A stretch of 64,000 bases of DNA from an uncultured Clostridium sp. (GTDB lineage: Bacteria; Bacillota; Clostridia; TANB77; CAG-508): contig CANSMW010000004.1 of the NCBI GenBank assembly GCA_947648215.1, positions 56,380-120,379 of the forward strand, in the 5' to 3' direction. Shown here piece by piece: positions 47,459 to 56,828 of the stretch (within the stretch, counting starts at the first letter, position 1; each line of letters starts with the position of its first letter). Under the pieces are notes generated by a model. It saw only the letters and a list, made by a program, of their open reading frames with translations, made no database searches and was not told where the DNA came from. A program made the position numbers and the translations under genes.

Positions 47459-47510
47459 AAGAACCTCACTCACAGGCTTTATCTGTGCAGTAGGTCAGGT
47501 TCTTGTTTTT
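47459..47510. terminator. AAGAACC-type palindrome
   Basis: AAGAACCT ... AGGTTCTT encloses a second stem (CACAG-GCTTTAT-CTGTG). It resembles one end of the MITE-like repeats and carries a T tract (GTTTTT) on the + strand. Confidence 0.5.
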
Positions 47511-47546
47511 ATTCTTTACATAGGATACCATGTTTTTTCGTTTCTG

Positions 47547-47949
47547 TCAAATGCATTTTTGTAATATTTCGTTTAATCGTTTGTTTTGTTTGGTTAAGTA
47601 TAAATATCCAATAAGTCCTTCAAAGGCAGTGGAATACATATATTCTGTGACATCGGCGTTTTTTGGTAAATGGTGATTTCCGTGTGTTTCGTGCTCTTCT
47701 TACAATGTCTTTTTCTTCTTCAGTTAAGTCTGGCATAATTTTTTCTAATATGTGTGCTTGTGCTGCTGCTTTTACATATTGAATAGCTTCGATATGTAAT
47801 TTATGTGGGTTTTGTTTGGTTGTATCAACAAGATGTGTACGAATATATAATTCATATACCGCATCCCCTACATATGCCCATACCAGTGGTGACATGAAAT
47901 TTACTTCTTCTTTTCCTTTTGTTAACATATTTTCAAATATGGTTTCCAT
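47547..47949 (-). CDS. mrnC: Mini-ribonuclease III, needs +1 shift at CGG
   Basis: RNase III-like enzyme lacking the dsRBD, used in 23S rRNA maturation. It begins METIFENMLTKGKEEVNFMS with the catalytic-region AYVGDAVYELYIRTHLV. After residue 89 (RRARNT) the frame meets CGG at 47680-47682; skipping the C gives Gly-Asn-His-His-Leu-Pro-Lys-Asn-Ala-Asp, then STAFEGLIGYLYL, whose Glu is part of the metal site, and stops at 47547. The restored 133 aa is normal. Without the shift the second metal-site helix is lost. It lies 9 bp downstream of rbgA, a plausible ribosome-maturation pair. Confidence 0.9.
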
Positions 47950-47958
47950 ATATTCTCC

Positions 47959-48867
47959 TTATTTTACTGTTTCTATGGTAATTCTTCCCATTTTTCCGGT
48001 TCGAAAATCGTCGATGATGATACCTGCTACTCTTTCTTCATCAATATAACCTCCAGAAAGAATTGCTCCTCTTTTTTTTGCAATTCTGGTTATGATTTCG
48101 GCTACCTGTGCATTCGGATTTTCGATTGTTTTCGTTATTGTTTCTAATTCTTCTTTTGTTATTTTGTATCTTTCTAATAGTCGTTCTTCTTTGTTTTGTA
48201 TGAACCATTTTACTAAATAAAAAGCCATTTGTGTTTTTTCTAATATTTCGTCTTTAATGGTACCAGTTACGGATAAATGCAAGCCTACTGTTTCGGATTC
48301 AAATTTTGGCCATAAAATACCCGGAGTATCTAATAATTCAATTTCATTCGATACACGAATCCACTGTTTTTGTTTGGTAAAACCTGGTTTGTTTCCAACC
48401 CCAGCCGATGTCTTTTTTGCCATTCGATTAATCAAAGAAGATTTTCCTACATTGGGAATTCCTAAAATCATCATACGAACCGATTTCCCTATTCTTCCTT
48501 TTTGAATGCTTTTACTTACCTCTTCTTTTGCCATTTCTCTTATAGCACGAATTAATTCTTGTACTCCTACACCCGAATTAGAGTCTGTCAAAACCGCTTT
48601 TATCCCTTTATTTTCAAAATCCTTCACCCATTTTTGGTTTTCTTTTTCCTCTGCCAAATCACATTTATTTAGTACAACGATTTTCTTCTTACTGCCTACA
48701 ATTTCCTTAATATCTGGATTTTGACTAGAAACTGGAATACGAGCATCCAACAACTCTAATACAATATCAACTAGCTTCAAATCTTCTAAAATCTGCCTTT
48801 TGGTTTTTACCATATGCCCCGGATACCAGTTGATGGCAACTTTAGAAATTTCCTTTCTATTATTCAT
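47959..48867 (-). CDS. rbgA: ribosome biogenesis GTPase YlqF/RbgA
   Basis: Circularly permuted GTPase for late 50S assembly. The G motifs occur in permuted order: NKCDL (G4) near residue 67, then GIPNVGKSSLIN (G1) near 133, and DTPGILWP (G3) near 178. The C-terminal ANTAR-like domain follows. The N-terminal INWYPGHMVKTKRQI motif is typical. The length is 302 aa with no in-frame CGG. It is followed closely by mrnC. Confidence 0.93.
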   Translation of the reverse strand: MNNRKEISKVAINWYPGHMVKTKRQILEDLKLVDIVLELLDARIPVSSQNPDIKEIVGSKKKIVVLNKCDLAEEKENQKWVKDFENKGIKAVLTDSNSGVGVQELIRAIREMAKEEVSKSIQKGRIGKSVRMMILGIPNVGKSSLINRMAKKTSAGVGNKPGFTKQKQWIRVSNEIELLDTPGILWPKFESETVGLHLSVTGTIKDEILEKTQMAFYLVKWFIQNKEERLLERYKITKEELETITKTIENPNAQVAEIITRIAKKRGAILSGGYIDEERVAGIIIDDFRTGKMGRITIETVK

Positions 48868-48922
48868 TTATATCCCTTCCTAATCATACTTTATATCATT
48901 TTCCCTATCTCTTTACTTTGTT

Positions 48923-49396
48923 CTAATAATTACGATATTCGTTTTGGTCTGCTCTTTCGTCTAGTTTACGGTCGTATTCTTCGTTTTTGTAAAACCAATC
49001 TGTTTTTTTGTCTACTGGGTGATTGGTTCTGTTTTTATCCATTAGCATATTAAAGAATACCACAATTGGTAATACCACTCCAATAAAGGATGCAAATGCG
49101 TTTGAGTAATCCGTTAGTGTAGTAGAACCTGCCATAATTCCTGTTATAATTTGGTATAAGTGAGTTCCAAAATAGCTACCATATGCAATTAAATAGATAA
49201 TAGTTCCAAATAGATTTCTTTTTGCTACAAATGCAATGGCAAGTAACGTAACAAATAATACGATAATTTCCATGTTCATGTTCATTGCTGTAAAACCAAT
49301 TTCTACTCCTATACTTGTTGTAAATGCTACCACTAATCGAAATACCCAAAACATTACCATAAAACTTAATAATAAATAACTAGTTAAACTTCTCAT
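48923..49396 (-). CDS. hypothetical polytopic membrane protein
   Basis: A 157-aa protein with four or five hydrophobic helices and a short charged C-terminal tail (DKKTDWFYKNEEYDRKLDER). Unrecognised; it opens MRSLTSYLLLSFMVMFWVFR. Isolated between rbgA and the divergent sortase gene. Confidence 0.6.
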   Translation of the reverse strand: MRSLTSYLLLSFMVMFWVFRLVVAFTTSIGVEIGFTAMNMNMEIIVLFVTLLAIAFVAKRNLFGTIIYLIAYGSYFGTHLYQIITGIMAGSTTLTDYSNAFASFIGVVLPIVVFFNMLMDKNRTNHPVDKKTDWFYKNEEYDRKLDERADQNEYRNY

Positions 49397-49684
49397 CTTC
49401 TGTATCCTCCCAAATAATTTTAAAATTACCTTTTACATCTTTACTTCTCTTTTAAGGCATACCTATTTTATCACACTATCGCTCTTTTCGCAAATGCCTA
49501 TTTTGTTTTTTTACTTTTTGCCTACTAAGCCTTTGCCCTATCGTTCTTTCTTTGTACCTTTACTACTTTATTGTCAGTTTTAGAAAAATATTTCTTTTAT
49601 CACTTTCTTTTGATTTTTATAAATATTTTTTGATTTTTATGAAAAAATATAACATAACAATTCTAATTTTGGGAGGAAGAAGCA

Positions 49685-50370
49685 TTGAATCAAATTTTGT
49701 CTTCAAATGAAAATGGAAATTTACCTTCTTCACCATCAAGTCATAAAAATCATTCTCGTTTTTTCAAATTTCAATTTGTTTTTTGCTTGATCGGTGCCAT
49801 TCTTTCTTGTGGCTATTATGTGTATTTGCAATATGATAAAAATAAACACGAAGCACTCTCTTACGAAATATTAAATCGTACCAATATTACTAGTTTATAC
49901 GAAAATACCGAGTCAAATTATTCTGGTACACGTGTTGTAAATGATCATATTTATGAAACAGATGGAACTGGTTTTTCCATTGTTGGTATTATTGAAATTA
50001 AAATAATTGGTGTTCATTATCCGATTATCAATGAATTTCGTTATGATTTATTAAAAATTGCTCCTTGCAAATTTTTTGGTCCTAATCCTAATGAAGTGCG
50101 GTAATTTTTGCATTGCTGGTCATAATTATAATAATTACCAATTTTTTAGTCGTCTTAAAAAATTAAATATTGGTGATGTCATTGATATTTATGATGTAAA
50201 GCGGAGGAAAAATCTCTTATGAAGTATATGATAGCTTTGAAACTGACTATGATGATTTATCTTGCACAAGCCAAAATACCGAAGGAAAGCGAGAAATCAC
50301 CTTGGTGACTTGTAATAATATAAAAAATAAAAGAAGAGTAATAAAAGCACGTCAAAAGCCTCTACTATAA
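49685..50370 (+). CDS. sortase, needs two +1 shifts at CGG
   Basis: Transpeptidase that anchors LPXTG proteins to the wall. The start is the TTG at 49685, eight bases after GGGAGG. A membrane helix lies at about residues 32-50. After residue 138 (PNPNEV) the frame meets CGG at 50099, immediately followed by TAA; skipping the C gives Gly-Asn-Phe-Cys-Ile-Ala-Gly-His-Asn-Tyr, with the catalytic His. A second CGG at 50202 (after YDVK) gives Gly-Gly-Lys-Ile-Ser-Tyr. The catalytic Cys (LVTC) and Arg follow near the end. The restored product is 227 aa. Without the first shift neither catalytic residue is made. A probable substrate (LPQTG) lies 100 bp downstream on the other strand. Confidence 0.9.
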
Positions 50371-50426
50371 GAAATAAATTCATAGTTATTCTTGCTTTTA
50401 ACCATTACGATAATCTACAACAAAAA

Positions 50427-50451
50427 GGATAAGCTTTTGCTTATCCTCCCA
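50427..50451. terminator. bidirectional terminator between sortase and its likely substrate gene
   Basis: AGGATAAGC-TTTT-GCTTATCCT, with AAAA on the left. Confidence 0.75.
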
Positions 50452-50470
50452 ATTTCTTATTTATTTTCCA

Positions 50471-50800
50471 TTAGATATTTTTGTAATCACTAATTTTTTT
50501 ATAAGCATATACTGCTGAAATAGCAAGTACTGCAATTACCGCAATAACAGCATAATCATCTGCACCGGTTTGTGGCAAATTAGTAGTATTGTTATATGTG
50601 CTCGCTGTATTGGTTTGAATTTGTTGTGGAACATTAATTGTTGTATCATTACCTAATGTATTATTGGTATTAATTTCATTTCCTCCAACTGTTGTATTAT
50701 CTTGTGTGATCATAATTGTATCACCTGTTGCAAATACAACGGTTGCTCCTAATAAGATTACTACTAACATTACTAAACATACTTTTTTTAAATTTGTCAT
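50471..50800 (-). CDS. small LPXTG surface protein
   Basis: A 109-aa exported protein. The start is the ATG at 50800 behind GTGAGGGAATTCAT. Signal peptide at 1-27 (VCLVMLVVILLGATVVFA), a short Thr/Asn-rich middle, then LPQTG, a hydrophobic helix and the tail YKKISDYKNI, similar to the LPQTG end of the protein at 25971. It is convergent with the adjacent sortase gene. Probably a wall-anchored spacer or marker protein of unknown role. Confidence 0.8.
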   Translation of the reverse strand: MTNLKKVCLVMLVVILLGATVVFATGDTIMITQDNTTVGGNEINTNNTLGNDTTINVPQQIQTNTASTYNNTTNLPQTGADDYAVIAVIAVLAISAVYAYKKISDYKNI

Positions 50801-50935
50801 ATGAATTCCCTCACTTTTTAAATATTTTAATATTATTATTCTTAATCTATTAATATTTATACTACATATTTTTTCTAATTGCAAGTGTTTTTTTTATTTT
50901 TTGTAAAATGTATTTAATTTGTAATATTTCCGTAG

Positions 50936-50941
50936 TATAAT
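50936..50941 (+). promoter_or_regulatory. putative -10 element of mutS2
   Basis: TATAAT, 32 bp upstream of the mutS2 start. Confidence 0.45.
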
Positions 50942-50973
50942 AGTAATATTCTTACAAGAAAGGATTTTTTATC

Positions 50974-53336
50974 ATGAATTTGAAATATATTGAAAAATTG
51001 GAATATTCTACTATTTTGGACAAACTCTCCGAATTTTGTACCACTGATTATGGAAAAAATTTGTGTAGGTCTTTACTACCAAGTTCAAATAAGCAAGAAG
51101 TTTCAAACTTATTAGAAGAAACCTCAGAAGCCATACGTTTACTATCTGAGAAAGAGCTTTCTTTTGGAAATATTAAACCAATTGATTATTGTTTAAAAAT
51201 ATTAAATAGTAATGGTGTTTTAAACCTAGAAATGATTTTACAATTAACACAAGTTTTAAAAACAAGTGCTTTTTTGAAAGATTCCTTTTATACGGATCAC
51301 GATACTTCTAATTTCCCAATCTGCGAAACCTATTTCTCAAAATTATACTACAATCCTTCTATGATAAAAGCAGTAGAAAATGCAATTGTAGACGAAAATA
51401 CCATTTCTGATACGGCTTCTTCAAAGCTTTCTTCTCTTCGTAAGGAAATGAAAAAATTAGAAGATGAAATTCGAGAAAAATTAAATCATTTTTTACATTC
51501 TCCTCATTCTTCAAAATATATACAAGAAAGCATCATTACCATGCGAAATAATCGCTATGTTATTCCCATTAAAGAAGAATATCGAGGTATGGTAAAAGGA
51601 TTTCTTCATGATATTTCAACAAGTGGTTCTACGGTATTTATTGAGCCTATGTCCGTTTTTGAATTGAACAACCAACTACATGTTTTACAATTAGAAGAAG
51701 TGATAGAAATTGAGCATATTTTGCAAGAATTGTCTTTGCTATTTTCTCCTTATATTGCACAATTAGAAGAAGACTATATTACCATTGGAACCATTGATTT
51801 TATCTTTGCCAAGGCAAAATATGCCCTTTTCTTAAATGCAATTAAACCTCGTATTAATGATGAAAAATATATTTCTTTGGTTGGTGCACGCCATCCACTT
51901 ATCGAAAAAGATAGTATGGTTCCTCTTACCATTGAAATTGGAAAAAGCTTTTGCTCTCTTATTATTACAGGACCTAATACTGGTGGAAAAACCGTTAGTC
52001 TAAAAACAACTGGCTTACTTTGTTTAATGGCTTGTAGCGGTCTTCTTATTCCTGCTAAAGAAGAAAGTAGTATCTATGTATTTGACCAATACTTTGCTGA
52101 TATTGGAGATGAACAAAGTATTGCTGAATCCTTAAGTACATTTTCTTCTCATATGAGCCATATTATTCATATTTTAGAAGAATCTACTTCGGAAAGTTTT
52201 GTACTATTAGATGAACTTGGCTCTGGAACTGACCCCATTGAAGGAAGTAGTTTAGCCATTAGTATTTTAGAAACACTTTATCATCGTAATACTCTTTGTA
52301 TTTCTACTTCTCATTATGTAGAACTAAAGCATTATGCTCTTGTAACCGATGGATTTGAAAATGCTAGTGTACGGGTTTGATTTAGAGAACTTAAGGCCAA
52401 CCTATCAATTACTAATTGGCATTCCTGGTAGAAGTAATGCTTTTGCAATTAGTAAAAAGTTAGGCTTATCTTCTTCTATTATTAAAAGAGCGGAAAGTCT
52501 TTTACAAGATGACCAAGTTCATGTAGAAGAGTTGCTAAAAAATATTTATGATGATAAATTATGGATTGAAAACGAAAAACAAGAAATTGAAAAAAACTCC
52601 AATCAAATTACTTTGCTTCGTAAATCTTTAGAAGAAAAGCAAAGAAGTTTTGATGAAAAGCGGTTCTTATATCTTAGAAAAGGCAAAACAAGAAGCAAGA
52701 AACATTTTGCTTGATGCCAAAGAAGAAGCCAGTTTTTGCATTTCTCAAATAAATGAGCTTTCCAAACATACAAATATGAATTCTGTAAAAGAATTGAACC
52801 ATATTCGAAATCAATTAAATGAGTCCTTAAAAGAAACTTCTTCTATTATGGAAGAGGAAACCGAATCGGTTGGTGTATTAGAAACCGATTTAAAAATTGG
52901 TAATAAGGTTTATATTTCACATTTAGGACAAGAAGGTATTGTTATTAGTTTACCCAATAAATCTCATCAAGTACAGGTTCAAATTGGTAGTATGAAAATG
53001 AATATACCTGTTTGCCGTATTTCTAAAATACTGGCGACTAGTGATATTTCCTCGAATGGTGCTACAAATTATAAAACCAATAAATCCAAAACAGCTACTA
53101 CTGAAATTAATGTCATTGGGTATCATGTCGATGAAGCTATTTTTGTGATTGATAAATATTTAGATGATTGTGCTCTTGCGAAATTAAATCAGGTTCGTAT
53201 TGTGCATGGCAAAGGAACGGGGTCCTTAAGGAAGGGAATTCATGATTTTTTAAAAACAAATTCTCATGTAAAAAATTTTCGCCTTGGTACTTTTGGTGAA
53301 GGTGAAATGGGAGTTACAGTTGTGGAATTGAAATAG
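50974..53336 (+). CDS. mutS2: MutS2 endonuclease/ATPase, needs two +1 shifts at CGG
   Basis: MutS2 acts on stalled ribosomes and recombination intermediates in Bacillus. It starts MNLKYIEKLEYSTILDKLSE behind AAAGGA. Walker A (GPNTGGKTVSLKT) is near residue 332 and Walker B (SFVLLDELGSGTDP) near 408. After residue 466 (FENASV) the frame meets CGG at 52372; the shift gives GFDLENLRPTYQLLIGIPGRS, conserved in the family. A second CGG at 52661 (after FDEK) gives GSYILEKAKQEA in the coiled coil. The C-terminal Smr domain (VHGKGTGSLRKGIHDFL) lies in the third frame. The restored 786 aa matches the Bacillus length. Confidence 0.93.
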
Positions 53337-53347
53337 TATTTTAAAAA

Positions 53348-53370
53348 GGGCAGACACAAGGTCTGCCCTT
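53348..53370. terminator. mutS2 terminator / short palindrome, GGGCAGACACAAGG type
   Basis: GGGCAGAC-ACAAG-GTCTGCCC followed by TTATATTTT. Nearly identical to the palindrome inside topB at 22704, showing the same unit in two contexts. Confidence 0.7.
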
Positions 53371-53385
53371 ATATTTTGATTTATT

Positions 53386-54927
53386 TTAGAAATGTTTCCC
53401 TCTTTTTCTTGGTTGTTTTGATATGTTTTCGATATTATTATTCATATTATTGGTTCCAAAGATATTATCTAAATTTGGCATTTCATCCTTTTGGTTTGAA
53501 TTGTCTATTTTTTCTACTTTTTTATCATCTATGATACTGTTTATGGTTTCTTCTTTTGGTGCTGCCATTTTCTCAAAAAAGTTTTCTGCTTCCGCTTCTT
53601 CTTCTAATTTCTGTTGCTTTTTGGATTTCTTTTTCTTTTTTTCGGTATCATCATCTTTTTCAAAATCCAATCCTGAATATGGAATTTGGCTTCCTTCATT
53701 ATCTTTTCCATTTCTTTTTGAATAACGATATTCTACAATGGCATAAATAATTCCCATTAATGCTACCACACTTGTAAATACTACAATAATCATTTGTTGC
53801 GTTTCGTTCCAAATTGGTTTTATTTCTTCTTGTGGTTCTTCTTCTACTGGTGCCGAAATCGGCATAACTTCTGCTTCTTTTGTGACCATTACCTTATATG
53901 TTACTACCTTTTCCCCATCAGCCGATTTTACCGTAATCGTAATTACGTTCTCACCATCTTCTAATTCTTCATGTCCTGTTATTTCTACCACAAAATCTTC
54001 TTGTAAACCAACTGCCTCTACCTCTAGTTTGGTATAATCTTCAAAGAAATTACTATCTAATAACATTTGGTATTCATACACATCACTAGAAAATTCTGGT
54101 GTAAATGGAAGATTTACTTCGGTATCTTCTATGGTGACACCTTTTATTACCAAACTTTGTAATCCAACTACTACCTCTTGTGTTTCATCTGGTTGCTCTG
54201 GTTCTGATTGTGAAGGTTCTTCAATGTTTGGTTTTGTATCTTCTTGTATTTTACTATAAACTTTTCTAGTAGCCTTTGCACCACTATCTAATGTAATTGT
54301 TAATGTATTGGTTCCTTCCATAATTTGTACATCAATTGCTTTCCCACTTTTGGCAGAATACGATTTTTTGGTTTTATTATTATAAATCGTTAATCCTTCA
54401 CCAGTAGAAGTTACAACCTTTACTGAAACACTATTTTTATTCGTAACATTCCTAGATTCCTTTACCTTAATTCCATCAATCTCACAAGAAGTAACCGTTC
54501 CTTTCTTAGGTTCTGAAGGTGCACTTCCGCCTCCATTATTGGTATTTGTTTTTTCATTAATTGTAATGGTTTTTGATGTAAAACTAGTTACAGTACTACC
54601 ATCATTAAATTCCGTAACACTTCCTACTAGTGTTACCGTTTTCTTTCCTGTACTAGTTGGTGTATAAGTTCCTGAAAAACTAATTGATTTATTACTTTCA
54701 TAATTTTCTAGTTCACTACTTTTTGCAATCTGTTGTCCATCTACCAATAACTTTAAATTCCACTGTACCCCATTCCCTGTAACTGTAATTTTTATTGGTT
54801 TATTAATTTCTCCCGTTGCTTCACATTGTATACTGGCTGTTGCTGCTTCAACTTTTGTTGATAGTATCAGCATAGAAACAATTGAAAATATCATAATTAC
54901 TAAAATTTTTATATGCTCTTTTTTCAT
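53386..54927 (-). CDS. surface protein with cadherin-like beta-sandwich domain
   Basis: A 513-aa exported protein: signal peptide at residues 1-28 (HIKILVIMIFSIVSMLILST), a beta-rich first half (about 30-130 and 140-225), an acidic Glu/Pro linker, and a cadherin-like domain (about 255-345; VNLPFTPEFSSDVYEYQMLL). A transmembrane helix follows (about 370-395) and then a long charged cytoplasmic tail. It is the first of four consecutive surface genes on this strand. Its role is probably in the wall-hydrolase cluster, but this is inference. Confidence 0.7.
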   Translation of the reverse strand: MKKEHIKILVIMIFSIVSMLILSTKVEAATASIQCEATGEINKPIKITVTGNGVQWNLKLLVDGQQIAKSSELENYESNKSISFSGTYTPTSTGKKTVTLVGSVTEFNDGSTVTSFTSKTITINEKTNTNNGGGSAPSEPKKGTVTSCEIDGIKVKESRNVTNKNSVSVKVVTSTGEGLTIYNNKTKKSYSAKSGKAIDVQIMEGTNTLTITLDSGAKATRKVYSKIQEDTKPNIEEPSQSEPEQPDETQEVVVGLQSLVIKGVTIEDTEVNLPFTPEFSSDVYEYQMLLDSNFFEDYTKLEVEAVGLQEDFVVEITGHEELEDGENVITITVKSADGEKVVTYKVMVTKEAEVMPISAPVEEEPQEEIKPIWNETQQMIIVVFTSVVALMGIIYAIVEYRYSKRNGKDNEGSQIPYSGLDFEKDDDTEKKKKKSKKQQKLEEEAEAENFFEKMAAPKEETINSIIDDKKVEKIDNSNQKDEMPNLDNIFGTNNMNNNIENISKQPRKRGKHF

Positions 54928-54938
54928 ATTTCTTCTCC

Positions 54939-56684
54939 TTACAAACGAATATTATCTACTTCCATAATTTGTTTTTTTAGAATAAATGAATCCCCCGTAT
55001 TTATTTGTCCATCACCATTCACATCTGCTGCTTTTTTTACAAATTCATTTGGTAATTTTTTTACTTCCATAATTATTTGTTTTATTAAAAATGAATCTCC
55101 TGTATTTACTTCTCCATCACTGTTAATATCTCCCATTACAATCAAGGTATATTCCTTATTATTGTTCTTGTCTTTTAACTTATACCCTGTTCCAACCTTA
55201 TCTCCTTCTGCTTTTTTATTTCCATCAGCACTTACTACTTCATAAGAAGTAATACCTAACTCACTTACCACTGATTTAACCGTTGCATTTGGTATGGCTT
55301 TTACATTATTTCCTTCTATTTGTGCAACTTTGGTATCTTCACATGGTGCTAAATACTTACTTGCCATATACCCTACTATACCAGAAGATATTTTTACTTT
55401 ATCCCAATCATATCCATTCGCATTAGCACATTTTCTTTCAATAACTGCTACAACTTCATCTAATGTATTCATCGTAGCAAGTACTGTTCCTGAGGTGGTT
55501 GGGGCACTTCTTACCTTTACTGCTGTTCCTGTCATATAATATAGTTTTCCATCATTGGAAGTCAAATTGGTTGGAAATTTATTTGCCTTTGGCATATTAT
55601 TATATACTGGAATCACAAAGTTTAGTTTTTCATCTATAATATTAGCATCTGTATAAGTAGCGTATAATTTACTTGATTGACTTGCAGGGTCTTGTATATT
55701 TGTCATATATTGGTGTCTAAAGCATTTTGACGAACTAATCGTTTGAGTTTGTCCTGCCTTTAAAATTGAGGTTCCTACTACATCCCATTTATAAAAATAT
55801 GCTGTATTTTGTCCTGCATTTGTGTAGGAATTAGCAAGTAGCTTTGCTCCTCCTACAATTGCCCTATATTGGTTATTCCATGGTAGTAATAATCGTGCCC
55901 TATCTTCCCCTGTCATACCATCTTTTCCATTTTTGGCATACTCTAATCCTTTTGCAATAGGACTTCCACCATCACTTGCAGCATAATTATAAAAGTTATA
56001 ATATCCTTCGTATCCTGGGTAAGTTCCTGTAACGGAGTCACTTCCTTTTGAACCAACTTCTTGAATAATTTTAGTTGCAATACTATATGGGCTCATCTTG
56101 CTTTGTTTTGCTGCTTCTAGAATAATTTCCTCATAGGACATTTCTCTTCCTTGTTCATTTACCCATACTTTTTTATTTTCCATAAAAGTACCTCTAATAA
56201 CACTAGAAATACCTTGTGTGGTATGTATTTTTTCATTATATGAAATCTCTAAAAATTGAAATACCTTTACATCATTTCCAAGAAAGTTTCGTGGGTCTAA
56301 ATAGTATTTTGTAATGTCAGCAGAAGCACATGCATAACCTGTTGCCACATTTCCACAACTACATTTCCATAGGGCATTAGAACTATTGTGTACTCGGTTA
56401 TGCCCATGGTCTGTTTCATTTGCTACTAATTCATTCCAGTCAATTCCTGTATAATAAGCATCAAATGTCCAATTAGGATGATCTTGTTGTATTTCTCTTA
56501 AATATACTTGATAATCCTCTGGAAATGCACTAATTCCACTTTTTACGGTTTGCGTATATTCAGAAGCTGCTTGAACCTCTCCCAATAATCCTAGTATAAA
56601 ATATCCCACTATCACAAGAAGCATTACACATGCCATACTCTTTTTACTTATCTCGAAAAATACACGACTTTTCAACGTTTTCAC
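54939..56684 (-). CDS. secreted glucosaminidase with SH3 and dockerin domains
   Basis: Peptidoglycan hydrolase, 581 aa. Signal peptide at 1-38 (VMLLVIVGYFILGLLGEVQA). The catalytic region is an N-acetylglucosaminidase (LytG/endo-beta-N-acetylglucosaminidase type) with SVIRGTFMENKKV, SPYSIATKIIQEVGSKGSDS and YNFYNYAASDGG. An SH3 domain is at about 375-440 (VKVRSAPTTSGTVLATM). The C-terminus carries two dockerin type I repeats: GDINSDGEVNTGDSFLIKQI and DVNGDGQINTGDSFILKKQI, each with Ca-binding loop D-x-N-x-D-G-x-x-N. The cohesin-like protein is the next gene upstream. Confidence 0.85.
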   Translation of the reverse strand: MKTLKSRVFFEISKKSMACVMLLVIVGYFILGLLGEVQAASEYTQTVKSGISAFPEDYQVYLREIQQDHPNWTFDAYYTGIDWNELVANETDHGHNRVHNSSNALWKCSCGNVATGYACASADITKYYLDPRNFLGNDVKVFQFLEISYNEKIHTTQGISSVIRGTFMENKKVWVNEQGREMSYEEIILEAAKQSKMSPYSIATKIIQEVGSKGSDSVTGTYPGYEGYYNFYNYAASDGGSPIAKGLEYAKNGKDGMTGEDRARLLLPWNNQYRAIVGGAKLLANSYTNAGQNTAYFYKWDVVGTSILKAGQTQTISSSKCFRHQYMTNIQDPASQSSKLYATYTDANIIDEKLNFVIPVYNNMPKANKFPTNLTSNDGKLYYMTGTAVKVRSAPTTSGTVLATMNTLDEVVAVIERKCANANGYDWDKVKISSGIVGYMASKYLAPCEDTKVAQIEGNNVKAIPNATVKSVVSELGITSYEVVSADGNKKAEGDKVGTGYKLKDKNNNKEYTLIVMGDINSDGEVNTGDSFLIKQIIMEVKKLPNEFVKKAADVNGDGQINTGDSFILKKQIMEVDNIRL

Positions 56685-56787
56685 CCTCCAATTTCATTTG
56701 TAACTTTGTCTATTTTTATCATAATAAGTATATCATTGTTGCAAAATAGAAGTCAATGAATTTAGAGTAAGTATTTAAAAAAATATA

Positions 56788-56825
56788 ATCTCATTTGTAA
56801 TGTCGTTTTACAAATGAGATTTTTT
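56788..56825 (-). terminator. terminator after the cohesin-like gene
   Basis: AATCTCATTTGTAA and TTACAAATGAGATT form a 14-bp stem followed by Ts on both strands, just beyond the stop at 56829. Confidence 0.8.
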
Positions 56826-56828
56826 CTC

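Noticed and set aside
27541..53336. Mass pseudogenisation (degenerate genome)
   Set aside because: The breaks lie in essential genes, are of one exact kind, and the downstream coding sequence is well conserved.
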